From assembly GCF_014356525.2 (NCBI RefSeq), contig NC_052511.1:49776510-49840509 (forward strand): a DNA stretch of 64,000 bases, in the 5' to 3' direction. Position numbers and translations under genes: made by a program. The number at the start of each line of letters is the position of its first letter. Within the stretch, counting starts at the first letter, position 1. Below the pieces are notes generated by a model. It was not told the origin of the DNA and made no database searches. It saw nothing but the letters and a program-made list of their open reading frames with translations. This DNA comes from Nilaparvata lugens. Its lineage: Eukaryota > Arthropoda > Insecta > Hemiptera > Delphacidae. Below, in pieces: positions 21,702 through 32,278 of the stretch.

Positions 21702-22224
21702 ACAAGGAGCTCAATAATTCTGAAAAACAGGTTCCCCGTCTTGAGTAGAGCTCCTTTCAGATTGTAGGAGTTACGTGGAAGGGGGGTTGGTTGGAGAGAG
21801 GCATCCCAAACCATAATTCTTTGCAATGATGTAACATTACACAACATTAGCATCCGATCTGTGTCAGTGGGGAAGTTGGTGTTTATGGTAGATTAGCGCT
21901 GCTTTATAGGAACTGGCATAAGGAAGTTGACTCTAAAAATACAAGAAAGGACTGATCAGGTGTAGAGTCCAGATCTAGAGTCAAGGGAATGTGGGCTACT
22001 TAAAAGGATAGAGTCATGATTGGAGTGGATTTGAGTCGAATAGATTTCGTTTGAATTAAGAATAAATAAATTGAAAATTATTCGCCTATAATTCACAAAT
22101 TATGAATGATATGTATTAGTAAAAGTTATAATAGTAATGAACTGAGTGAAACATAGGATTCATTATGAGCAAACAAAAACAATGTTACTAGAATGAGTGA
22201 CATTATTGACAAGTCTTAGGCCTA
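21702..22224. other. Spacer without gene
   Basis: Nothing recognisable on either strand. Confidence 0.45.
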
Positions 22225-22325
22225 TCTAAATTTGGGAGAGGAATAGCACAAGGTTACCTTAGTTTTCCTCTTCCTATCATTTTGATGATATACTTATTGT
22301 ATGAATCAATAAAGAATAAAGTATG
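22225..22325 (+). mobile_element. LINE 3' tail, family G
   Basis: The stem GGGAGAGGAA (22234-22243) pairs with TTTTCCTCTTCC (22264-22275) around the apical hairpin AAGG-TTA-CCTT (22250-22260). ATCATTTTGATGATATACTT and an A-rich AATAAAGAATAAAG end follow. It is a short 5'-truncated retroposon tail. Confidence 0.75.
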
Positions 22326-22394
22326 TCATCCATAGTATTTTACCAGTTGGAAAAGACAAACATTGTAAATTCTTTCTCATTTTTGCTTGATACT

Positions 22395-22640
22395 TTTATT
22401 TATTTATTTATCTATTGTACAAAATACTACAATCATAATATAATTATGACATTGAAGGAAAAACTAGGCTGAGCCTGTACTATTTCTCTCCACAAATTTT
22501 GATAAAAAGTTAATGTTGTCCAAAGGTTGAGGTTATGATATCACACACTGCTTCGTCACTTCATTTTGGTCCAGGAATAATGATTTGAAGATTTTGAATT
22601 TTGAAGGATGACATTATTCTTCAAATAAATCACTTTTGGA
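22395..22640 (-). mobile_element. LINE 3' tail, family G, second copy of the 2831 type
   Basis: This is the reverse complement of 2920-3160: ATCACACACTGCTTCGTCAC, GTCCAAAGGTTGAGGTTATG, and the hairpin AGGC-TCA-GCCT (22466-22476) with its A-rich tail (TTTATTTATTTATC on the plus strand). Identity with the first copy is about 85-90 percent by eye. Confidence 0.75.
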
Positions 22641-22744
22641 AATAAATCAATCATAAATGAATTTTAAGCAATATTTCACAACAACCACGATTTAGATTAT
22701 GATGTTGTGATTTTGAAAGTTGAATTAAAATACTCGGAAGCTAT

Positions 22745-23400
22745 CATATCCGCAAGTTTATCAAAATAACGAGATACCAATTTCGATTGTTACACCATTG
22801 CCAATCTTTGGTAAACTATATGTCTAACTAGAGTACCAGTCTATGAGCATTTTAAATAACAGTAGGCCTACCAGAGAAAACTTATATTTACTGTTTAAGC
22901 TTGTTATAAAAACTCCCAAGATTGTTATGATTCTATGACAGTACCAAGAAAAAGGAGATATCACTAATGCCCACCCATTAGCCAGCGCTATGATTGGCAG
23001 ATGAATGAACTACAATCCGTGCGAATCTTCTTCAGACTTGAAGGAATTTGCGGCGCAGAGAAATGGAGTGAGATCAGAGGGAAATGGATGAGTCATAGGT
23101 GGAAGCGCAGTTGTCAATTTGTCGAATAGAGTCAGTCGAGTCTGTGATTGCAGAGAGGAGACTTCCTAAGTTTAACATGAGCGCTTGAATACTCACTGGA
23201 AATTAGAGAACGCTGGCCGGTGCACAACGGTAACATAGCCGCCGTTGTATCCCTGCCGCTGTATGCCTTCTCTACTGCGCGTGTCCATCCCAAGTCCGAA
23301 GTTAATTTGAACGGAGTATAAGTATGAAAGTGAACGTTTGCCATTGGCCTAGACAAGCCACTCCCACAATAAGCGGTTCATCAAATCGTCAAAGCAATGG
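22745..23400 (-). mobile_element. Family H retroposon, long copy, GC-richer middle
   Basis: The minus-strand head (GCCATTGCTTTGACG...GGCTTGTCTAGGCCAATGGC) and tail (GGCAATGGTGTAACAATCGA) match copies at 28375-28600 and 51235-51460. Those copies are about 210 bp, while this one is about 650 bp. The extra 440 bp (22880-23290) is GC-richer than its surroundings and holds a 74-codon minus frame (23132-23356) ending near a GTGAGTATT motif. Either this is a longer, older form of the element, or an unrelated insert sits inside it. Confidence 0.5.
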
Positions 23401-23792
23401 CGGTCTCATACACTAACTTCATATCTGAGAGCACAGAAGAAGGAACCTATGTTTTTTACTCCGTGTTAGAAGTAACAATGAAACGAACCGCTAAATACAG
23501 TAATGTGGCGTTTCTCTTAAAGTTTTGTCGAGTAAATGAAAGTGACAAATTCACATCAATACATCATGACGTCGTGAGATTATTTAATTGATTCAACATC
23601 TGTATTAGATAGAAGTGGAACTCTCACAAAATCAAGAAGTGTTCAGTGTGAGCTTGAATGGTTTGAGAATGCAAATTCAACAGTACTCGTAAAATATTAT
23701 TGTTGATAGAGTCAACAGTCAATGTTAACATTAATTTCGACTATAATCGTGACTGCACTGACATACTCCAAGCTTAATAGTCCAGTATACTG
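23401..23792. other. Spacer without gene
   Basis: A 64-codon plus frame (23397-23591) starts in the family H head and has no recognisable domain. Nothing else was seen. Confidence 0.4.
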
Positions 23793-24086
23793 TAATAGTG
23801 AGGTCTTTCTCGCTTTGCTCTGTTGCCAGATCGTTTTTCAACAATATAGAAGTGATGATTAATTAACAAAATATTTCATCCTAATTATAAAAACTTATTA
23901 TGAAATTATTGAAAAATATAATTTCTTGTTTAATAAAATATAATTGATCATTTTAAATTAACAGTTAATGTCACATCAATAACCTGTATCAGCTACCGTC
24001 TATAGAAGGCATTGAGTAGACAGAGGATATGCAACGTTGCTCTCTCATCTTTCTCCACTGCCATTATAACGTGGACCTCACTATAG
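23793..24086. mobile_element. MITE family A with internal deletion at the left end
   Basis: ATAGTGAGGTC joins directly to TTTCTCGCTTTGCTCTG, skipping most of the left inverted end and about 80 bp. The body and the right end (to 24086) are intact. It serves as the uninterrupted reference for the B2 insertion site. Confidence 0.8.
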
Positions 24087-24099
24087 ACATTTGGTTGAT

Positions 24100-24554
24100 C
24101 CTAGTAGCTCCTAGCCCCTAGTCTCAATCATAAGTCGAATCAAAAAGCTTAGTTTCAAGCAGAAGTTAAATCAACTTGTAAATCAACAGTGAGTCAAGTC
24201 AACTTGCCTAGGTTCAATCTTGATCAAGTCAACTTGACTAGAGTCCAACTCGAGTCATGACTCAAGTCAACCTGCCCGTTTATCTGCACAGTCCTTTCAA
24301 GTAGGCTAGAGATGTAGTGAGACTCAACCTACACTGTCAGCATTTGTCATATAGGAAGCATTGATGTAATACATAAGAAATGCTGACTGTTTGTGAGTGA
24401 ATTTCACTATAGAAGCCCACTTGCCAGATCAGGTTCATTTGCAGTTGCCTTCTGTGATGGAGTTTTGAGTGTGGAATTGCTTTTATCTAATGTCTTTTGC
24501 TGGTGTGGTATAACTGCGGATACACTCACCTACTACATAAGAGGTCTACTAACA
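24100..24554. repeat. Low-order repeats and repeat R fragment
   Basis: 24100-24270 contains several imperfect AAGTCAACTTG(A/C)CTAG repeats. 24320-24412 (ACACTGTCAGCATTTGTCAT ... AGAAATGCTGACTGTTTGTG) is an inverted relative of repeat R (57596-57790 and 33893-33985). Confidence 0.5.
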
Positions 24555-25195
24555 CTACTGACCAACTGACCATTCTACTTTTTCATCTTCTTCCTGCTCC
24601 TTTCTCTTCTTCCTCTTTAGTCTCTTCTTTTTCTTCCTCACTACTGACCAACTGAACATTCTACTTTTCCATCTTCTTCCTGCTTCTTCGTCTTCTACTC
24701 CATTCTTCCTCTGATTCTTCTTTTTCTTCCTCACTACTGACCAACTAACCATCCAACTTATTCATCTTCCTCCTTAGTCTCTTCTTTTTCTTTCTTATCA
24801 ATAGCCAACTGACCATTCTGCTTCTCCATCTTCTTCCTGCTTCTTCCTCTTCTACTTTCGATTCTTCTTTTTCTTTCTCACTACTGACCAACTGACCATT
24901 CTACTTTTTCATCTTCTTCCTGCTTCTCTCTCATCTTCTTCCTTAGTCTCTTTTTTTCTCTCTTACCAATAGCCAAATGACCATTTTACTTTTACATCTT
25001 CTTCCTGCTCCTTCCTCTTCTACTCTTAATTCTTCTTTTTCTTTCTCACTACTCAACAACTGACCATCCAACTTTTCCATCTTCCTCCTGCTCCTTTCTC
25101 TTCTTCCTCTTCAGACTCTTCTTCTTCTCCTTTCTATTCTTCCTCTTCAGCTTCTTCTTCTTTTTCTTCCTCGTCCTCTCCACCTTCCTCTTATT
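24555..25195 (+). repeat. Polypyrimidine tandem array, unit about 85 bp
   Basis: The unit CTACTGACCAACTGACCATT followed by CTACTTTTTCATCTTCTTCC and CTTTAGTCTCTTCTTTTTC recurs about seven times (starts near 24554, 24642, 24733, 24798, 24882, 24960 and 25051) with decay. Lys/Arg-rich minus frames here are artefacts. Confidence 0.8.
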
Positions 25196-25303
25196 TTCTA
25201 CTTCCATAAATTCTATCCACCAATGGATCTGCAATCAGTTTCCGCTACAGTATAGTAGGCAACATAAATGTTTTAATCAACTTCCATGTCCGCCAACAAC
25301 AAC

Positions 25304-25672
25304 CTATAGTGAGCTTAAAATGCCTCGTTATGATGGCAGTGGAGAAAGATAAGAGAACAGAGGAGCCGATTCTCTGCCTTGCCACTGCCTCTATTGAGGG
25401 TAGAAAGATGATACTAACACTCGTTAGTTGAAAGAGAATGAGGAGATAATCAGGAGAATGAGATGAGTGTGATAAGGTGAGGAAGGGAAAGAGTAACACA
25501 GAAAGATGATACGAAGATCACACAAAAATGATACGAAGATAATACATAGATGATATGAAGATGATACAAAGATGTCACAAAAAAGATATGATGATGATAC
25601 AGAGGAGATACACAAGGATAGCAACACCAATGTTAATCAAATACTGCCATTCTAACGTGGACCAAACTATAG
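25304..25672. mobile_element. MITE family A with substituted middle
   Basis: The outer 130 bp on the left and 65 bp on the right match family A. The left inverted end is mutated (TGAGCTTAAAATGCC). The centre (25495-25615) is a short-period run of GATGATACGAAGAT-type repeats absent from the other copies. Confidence 0.75.
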
Positions 25673-26049
25673 GCCTACTGCTAACTTATATGTTGTGACG
25701 TAATCTGTTGCCATTTCACACACTGACTGACTTTACCGACTTCCTGATCGGGGATGCGGTGATCGGTGATTAGACGGAGGACGGGTCACGTAACCGGTGA
25801 TCTCATTTCGGGCCAGATGGCCGAGAAAAATTCTTAACATTCTCAAGTTTTTACTTCTAGTTTTGATTTTGTTACGATTGACTTCCTATGGAAACAGGAG
25901 ACAGGACAGAATGCCGGACTTGGATAACAATATTAATGTATGATTGAATTCCAGATTGATTAGTTCAGTATGTTATGTAGCAATCAAGTGTATAATGTTA
26001 TAAAATCTCTCATGAATTGTACTACTCAATGTACTATCATTTCCCTATT

Positions 26050-26942
26050 AGGCTAGGCACACATCAGTTAGTCAAGACAAGACATGATCAGACACAATAC
26101 TTCACATAGTTGCTTATGAAAACATGTCCAATTGCAATGACTAATCAGTGTGAGTTGCGTCATAAGCAGCAATGTGAAGTATTGTGACTAAACGTGTCTG
26201 ATCATGTCCTGTCTTATCTTGACTAACCAGTTAGTCAAGACAAGACAAGACATGATCAGACACAATACTTCACGTAGTTGCTTATGACGCAACACACACT
26301 GATTAGTAATTGCAATTGAACAATCTTCATAAGCAACTATGTGAAGTATTGTGACTGATCGTGTCTGATCATGTCTTGTCTTATCTTGACTAACTGGTGT
26401 GTGCCTAGTCAAGACAAGACATGATCAGACATGTTTAGTCACAATACTTCACATTGCTGCTTATGATGCAACTCACACTGATTAGTCATTGAAATTAGAC
26501 ATGTCTTCATAAGCAACTATGTGAAGTTTTGTGAATGAACGTGGCTGATCATGTCTTGTCTTGTCTTGACTAACTGGTGTGTGCCTAGTCAAGACAAGAC
26601 ATGATCAGACACGTTTAGTCACAATACTTCACATTGCTGCTTATAAGTGCGTACAGATTTACGCGCCGCGAACATGAGCAATTCACTTTTAATCAGCTGA
26701 TGCCAAGCTTTTTATATCTGCATCTTACCGTTTCTGTCAAAATACAGATATAATCGGCTGATTAAAAGTGAATTGCTCATGTTCGCGACGCGTATATCTG
26801 TACGCACCTTTAGACGCAACTCACACTGATTAGGCATTGCAATTAGACATGTCTTCATGAGCAACTATGTGAAGTTTTGTGACTGATCGTGTCTGATCAT
26901 GTCTTGTCTTGTCTTGACTAACTGGTATGCGCCTAGCCTAAC
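26050..26942. repeat. Four tandem palindromic units (family M)
   Basis: AGGCTAGGCACACATCAGTT opens the array and GGTATGCGCCTAGCCT closes it. Each unit of 163-180 bp is itself an inverted repeat (GTCAAGACAAGACATGATCA ... TGATCATGTCTTGTCTTGAC) with CTTCACAT(A/T)G(T/C)(T/C)GCTTATGA inside. Starts are near 26071, 26234, 26408 and 26588. The fourth unit is split by MITE L (26645-26809). Confidence 0.9.
26645..26809. mobile_element. MITE family L, copy 1, inserted in array unit 4
   Basis: The ends AAGTGCGTACAGATTTACGC and GCGTATATCTGTACGCACCT are inverted, and the inner arms (GAACATGAGCAATTCACTTT, AATCAGCTGAT) pair too. Sister units of the array show the empty site (GCTTATGACGCAAC). In the filled site TTA flanks both sides, compatible with a 3-bp TTA duplication (PIF/Harbinger-like), although one extra T makes this tentative. 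Confidence 0.8.
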
Positions 26943-27232
26943 CAAATAACAAAATTCAACAAATATCTCGAGTCAGGGCTTATCTTGGTTTCACGGAGAT
27001 AAAAAATAAGCTGTTTAAACTTGGATGTAAATCGACATAATAGATACGACTACATATTTATGTAATCATGGAGGAGTTTGATGGAAGAAGGGCCCATGTG
27101 CAACAACAACGTTTTGAGAAAAACGCTGTTAAAGATGAACTTATTCACGCTCAAACGCTTGACACTGCATTCTTAAAATCGTTTTCGCATAGTTCAGAAA
27201 AAGCAAAGAGTTATGAAAATCTGTAGACATAG
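26943..27232. other. Left flank of E1 with possible outer inverted repeat
   Basis: GAGGAGTTTGATGGAAGAAG at 27070 is mirrored by CCATCAAACTCCTC at 28123-28136, on the other side of E1. This may be the inverted ends of an element into which E1 jumped. Nothing else was seen. Confidence 0.4.
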
Positions 27233-28060
27233 AGTGGCGCACTCACAAAACTTTCCTTGCCGTTATGAAAATTGATCACCTGACGCTAGTGTTCACGCGC
27301 ATCTCAAGTCTTATTCTTAGATCTATAATATTAGATCAATACTATTCAAAGATCTAAGCCAGCTGGTGACAGGGCAATAACGCTGGAGACACACGAGGTC
27401 TGCTATTTCTTTATAGTGAATGATTCAATAGAATCAACAGTTGCCAACAGTTTGCAATTGAATAATCACATTTTCTCGAATTTCAAGCTCATTTTCATTT
27501 CCAGGTGAAAATGTTATTCAACATTAATTGTAGATACATTCATGCTCAATATTTTCCGCTCGAATTTCTTTGTTTAGATTGTATCTGAAGCCTGATAATT
27601 GGGAATCTAAAATCAAACTTTGCATAGATGGGCTGGAGCTCCTGAAATTTTTACAGATATGGGACTAGTGGCAGTTGATAGTGCTTATCAATGAATATTC
27701 TAGGTATGAATTTGATCAAAATCGTTGGAGTCGTTTTCGAGAAAATCGCGAATAACCATTTTTTTACAACATTTTCGCCATTTTAGCCGCCATCTTGAAT
27801 TGTATTTGATCGAAATTGTTCGTGTCGGATCCTTATAGTGTTAGGACCTTAAGTTCAAAATTTCAAGTCATTCCGTTAATTGGGAGATGATATATCGTGT
27901 ACACAGACGCACATACACTCATACAGACCAATACCCAAAAACACTTTTTTTTGACTCAGGGGACCTTGAAAGGTATAGAAATTTGGAAATTGGGGTACCT
28001 TAATTTTTTCGGAAAGCAATTCTTCCCTTACCTATGGTAATAGGGCAAGGAAAGTAAAAA
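27233..28060 (+). mobile_element. Family E element, full-length copy E1 (828 bp)
   Basis: It starts GTGGCGCACTCACAAAAC and carries subterminal inverted repeats CTTTCCTTGCC (27250) and GGCAAGGAAAG (28045). The inner block GAATTTGATCAAAATCGTTG, ATTTTAGCCGCCATCTTGAA and GGGGTACCTTAATTTTTTCG is conserved in E2-E4. It has no open frame, so it is non-autonomous. Copies E2 and E3 are deletion forms. Confidence 0.8.
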
Positions 28061-28374
28061 TGGCAGCAAATCCATTAAGCTCTTTGACGGAAAAAGGGCC
28101 TGAAGTTCTTATTGCCCATTCTCCATCAAACTCCTCGTAGTCTACATCTAGAATCTAGAATTTAGATTCATAACATTTATCACCAAAATTGAGCAAATTA
28201 TCAGAGAATATATCTATAATAGTATTGAAAAATTGTACAGTCTACAGCTTTTTGTATTCCATTGTGCATAATGTACAGTGTACACTATATCCAAAGCAGA
28301 AAAAGGATATTCAATGTACGTCTATTTAACAGAATAAAGATGTTGAACTACAGAGTTTGATTATGTTTGGAACG
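28061..28374. other. Spacer without gene
   Basis: It contains the right half of the possible outer inverted repeat (28123-28136); otherwise nothing. Confidence 0.4.
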
Positions 28375-28600
28375 TCCAATTAGCTTCATTTTGACTTGTC
28401 TGGACCGCTAATTGGGGAGGGGCTTGTCTAGGCCAATCGCAGACGTTCACCTTGATAGGTCACGGCTTCCACAAATAGCGGTTATCAACCGTTAGGTCTG
28501 ATGTTCTTTACTAATTGTAGTTTTAGTTTACCAGACATTGATAATGATGTAACAGCCGAAACTAGTATCTCGATCCATAAATAAATCTGTGGTTGTGGTA
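28375..28600 (+). mobile_element. Family H retroposon, copy 1
   Basis: Head: GGGGCTTGTCTAGGCCAATC followed by GCAGACGTTCACC. Tail: GATAATGATGTAACAGCCGA and AATAAATCTGTGG. The tail unit also forms the inner arms of the 13 kb palindrome. It looks SINE-like or like a short LINE end, and no coding sequence is present. Confidence 0.6.
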
Positions 28601-29864
28601 GTTTTCTTTTCTAAATGGAATTTAACATATGTTTTCTATTATTCAAAAATTCAAATAAATTCTGCAACAATTTGTGTTTACTGTCATAAAATTGTAGAAA
28701 CAACTCATTAAAGATTTTTCAAAATCACTGTTTCATATAATACTTTCTCATTTAGCAAAATATTATAGCAGAATTCATCGTACTGAATATTAAATAGTGG
28801 TGCGGGAAGTGTCTGTAAGCGAGAGATGTTCTGAATAGAGGTTCTGACATATTATATTCATATGTAATAATATTAATATGCAATATTTATGGCCCATATT
28901 ATATTCACAATAATTCACAGACTACACAGCTATACTATACAGATAATGTTACAGACTTTTTGATTATCACTGTTTCTTTTCAATGTAATATCCACAATCA
29001 ACTTCTTCTACAATTCGATTGTAAATAATTTCATCAAATCATTAATATTATTCTCAATAGCTGTCTACTCTTATGGTACAGATTGTGTTGTTTGTAAATT
29101 TTCTGCTTCAAATTTACTTTTTAATTCAATATTGTTAGAATTATTGAAGTTCAAGTACTTTTTCTGCTCACTAACAATATCACTGAGTTCAAAATTGTTA
29201 ATACTTGCTAATTATTCTCAAGGAGTTTCACGAACTATAAATATGTAAAGTGAGTGACATACACATCCTATAAACATTTGGACTTCATTACCATTGAAAT
29301 TTGGAAGGGGAACATTTTAAGCTTGGTTTTCCTCTTTCATATTATGATTCATCTATTATTATTATTGATCATTGTAATAATTGTATTGATAGATAAATTA
29401 TTGATTGATTGATTGATATTTGAATTTATAATCGACACCATAGACCCTCCTAACCGATCAGCATGTCCACCAAATTAATCACTATCACTTTTGCAACAAA
29501 CGTCGACCAAATCCCATAAATTTCATGTTTTGCAACACTTTTAGGCGCCCAAAAATGATGGTTTCCATCCATCTACCAAAAAAAACCTCTCCTAATAACC
29601 GCTGTGGACCAGTCAAGCGGCCTGAGAAGGTAAAACACCGCCACTCAACAATCCTGTTTCTTTTAAATCGAGCGAGACAAAAAATCGGTTAACTTGCGCC
29701 CGCGGCCAAAAGGCAAATCAGTGGTCACCTTTCATACAATTCAGCGACAATTACATCACATGGAAATGCGTTCACTGGATAGGTTAGTTATTACATGCGT
29801 TAATTTGCTGGGTCACGTGTTTGGAGGAGTCGTAGAATTAGTGTGGAATGCGATTTATATTGAT
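28601..29864. other. Mostly AT-rich spacer with one LINE tail; GC-richer from 29450
   Basis: A family G tail lies at 29290-29420 (listed separately). From about 29450 to 29860 the composition becomes GC-richer (CCGCTGTGGACCAGTCAAGC, GCGCCCGCGGCCAAAAGG), but I find no frame or RNA signature. Confidence 0.4.
29290..29420 (+). mobile_element. LINE 3' tail, family G variant
   Basis: GGAAGGGGAA...TTTTCCTCTTTC encloses the apical hairpin AAGC-TTG-GTTT (29319-29329). The copy ends in GATTGATTGATTGAT. Confidence 0.65.
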
Positions 29865-30225
29865 TCGAGATGAATCACTACATCCGTACACAAAGCCATA
29901 GTGCATTCTGGTAACGTCAGCACAGGTAGGACTACTCACCACCTCCTACACCAATAAAAACACAAACCCTCAGTTTTTCGTACGTCGATTAACGTTCAAT
30001 CACGATTAAATGCTTCACTTTAATCGAGATTAGTGCTAACCAATGCATTTTGGTTTCACAAAACAGAAATTTTAAGTGATAACGCCGATTAAACTAGCCG
30101 GCGTAAACAATTTTTAATTCTGATTATTTGGCACCATTTTAACCGCGATTAGTTGTTACGAAGAAAATTTGGTTGCACAAAGGTAAAAATAGAAAAATAA
30201 CACTGGTTAAACTAATCGACGTAAT

Positions 30226-31292
30226 AGTATATTTCGCACCTAGGGCCGAAAATGAGACTTTTCTGGCTCGAAATCGGTTTTCAAGTCCGAGGCCGTAGGC
30301 CGAGGACTAGAAAAGATTGAGAGCCGGAAAACATTTTTGCCCATGGTGAGAACGTAATTTTCGCCACACAGAAAAATAAACAATATATATATGAGAATAA
30401 TAATTATTCTCATTGTCTATTATAAGCACTTCCGAAAGCAAAAGTGGAAGGTCATAGCTCTAGCAAATCTGAATATCAAGAAATTGTCCAAGTATTTTTA
30501 TTTTTTATTCTGATTTGTCTAAATAACCTAAAAGATTATGTTCAATTATGTAAGAGATTGAGTTTATACTTTTTATTCTTCCAAATGACAATAAGAAGAT
30601 ATTATTATAAATGTTTTAATTATTGAATGATAAACACAAATAATGAAAAGTTTTTGATCAGCTGGTTTATCACACTTGAAAAAGTTTTTGATCAGCTGGT
30701 TTATCACACTTGAAAAAGTTTTTGATCAGCTGTTTTAGCACTTTGAAATTCGGCCAATCTGATGTGATCTGAATGTCAATGGAAGTTTAGGTTAGAAGTT
30801 CTATCCTTCTATGAAAATCGAATTATTTGAATAGTTTATAATATATATCTTATCTGTATTTTATTCATTTATATAAAATGATAGTATATTATAACAGAAT
30901 ACTTTATTGAATTCTAGAAGCATAAAATGATTCCGTTTATCCACCATGTTCCGTGATAAACGCTTTACTAGGAGGTTTGAGGTTAGATTCTATTATACTC
31001 TGAGAATTGAATTTGAATAGTTTATAATATCTCATTTGTATTTCATTCATCCAAATAAAATGATAGTATCTTATTGCAAAAACTTTATTCAATTCTAGAA
31101 GCATAAACTGATTCCGTTTCCATAAACTATTTTGTAAACACGTTCACATCAAATCAGAATCAGCTGACTTCAAGGTTATTTTACAGCCCTAGGGCCGTAA
31201 AAATTTCACCGGCCTGGTCAGAAAACAATCACTTTCGGCCTCCATATGACGCACGTAAACCAGCTCATTACATCCAAGTGGGGCGAAAAAGA
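30226..31292. mobile_element. Element I, copy 1 (paired end modules)
   Basis: Left module: TTTCGCACCTAGGGCCGAAA, an inverted pair of GGCTCG...GAGCCGGAAAAC, and ATTTTCGCCACAC. Right module: CAGCCCTAGGGCCGTAAAAA, CACTTTCGGCCTCCATATGA, GTAAACCAGCTCATTACATC and AAGTGGGGCGAAAA. The same two modules in the same order bound 60677-62330, so they are the two ends of one kind of element with different fillings. Confidence 0.6.
30649..30745 (+). repeat. Three-copy 37-bp tandem repeat
   Basis: TTTTTGATCAGCTGG followed by TTTATCACACTTGAAAAAG is repeated three times, the third copy diverging at its end. The unit contains a near-palindromic GATCAGCTG core. Confidence 0.85.
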
Positions 31293-32159
31293 TTTTTAAC
31301 AGGCCATCCACGGGGAATTAAATCCAACTAACGCCGGTTAGGTACCTACTAATAGCTGTCTTCCAATTAGTTTTTGCTAAAAAAACTAAAAAAATCAAAG
31401 TATGGGCTGAATATATGAATGAATTTCATTCATTAATAAAATAGAGAAGTGTATTTAGCTGATATTAGCATTCAAAATTAGATTCTGATTTTTGAGGTTA
31501 GTTTTCGATCTGTTGTCTGTTAGCAGCATAGCACTTGACACTGGCGACAGACAGCATTTTTATGGCGCATGCGCGCATGCCTCTGTATTGAATGGTCAAA
31601 TTCACCGCTTCAATAACATAACCCCATTTTTACCTTAAAACATACCTATCATTATCAGTTTTCTATTATGTAAATATTCTCTCTTATTAGAATTGAAATC
31701 AAACTCATTTTTTCTTTGTCTAATAATATTGGACCATGATCTCGTTTGTTAATATTTTTTCAGTTTCAAATTCACCACTTCAATAACATAACCTTAATTA
31801 TTTTGTCAGTCAAATTACAGTGTTGCCGGATTGAGAACCCGTTAAAATATTCGTTAGTTGACCGGTAAACTTAATCGGGATTAAAAACTAACCGATCTTG
31901 GTGGAACAGAAATGAATCCGTAAAACCAACGCTGATTTGTTAATTGAAGTTAATGTCCATTTTTAACAGACGGACGTGCAACTGGCCCTAACTCCCATTA
32001 TTTGTTGATTTCAGCTGATCCACATCAGCTAGTGTTTTTATTGGTGTAGGAGCCCTACTTGTGCTGACGTCACCAGAATGCACTATGGCTTTGTTTACGG
32101 AGGTAGTGGATGAATTCGAGTATGAGTCGAACATCGTATTAGTATAGTTAATTCCATTC

Positions 32160-32275
32160 TAGCAGGTAACCCGTGCTTCGCAAGGGTCTAATTAAAAACT
32201 TGAACAACTGAAATCTTGAAGAATTTAAAATAAGCCTTTAACCATCCTCGGTGAATCAAGAATCTATTTGAAGAA
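32160..32275 (+). mobile_element. Family S element, 5' part
   Basis: GCAGGTAACCCGTGCTTCGC and AAGGGTCTAATTAAAAACTT open the copy, followed by AGCCTTTAACCATCCTCGGT. It breaks off where E2 begins. The fold-prone CCCGTGCTTCGCAAGGG end is typical of this family. Confidence 0.65.
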
Positions 32276-32278
32276 TCT

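Larger units (their letters stand above)
29865..32125. mobile_element. Large TIR element K (about 2.26 kb)
   Basis: ACAAAGCCATAGTGCATTCT (29890) is mirrored by AGAATGCACTATGGCTTTGT near 32075. The inverted match continues inward through GTCAGCACA and CTCCTACACCAATAAAAACAC, and outward through CACTACNTCCGTA, giving ends of about 100 bp. Further inside, both sides carry AATCG/GATTA-rich sequence (29975-30220 and 31840-31990). No long frame remains. Element I1 (30226-31292) sits inside. I could not find a clean target duplication. Confidence 0.75.
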
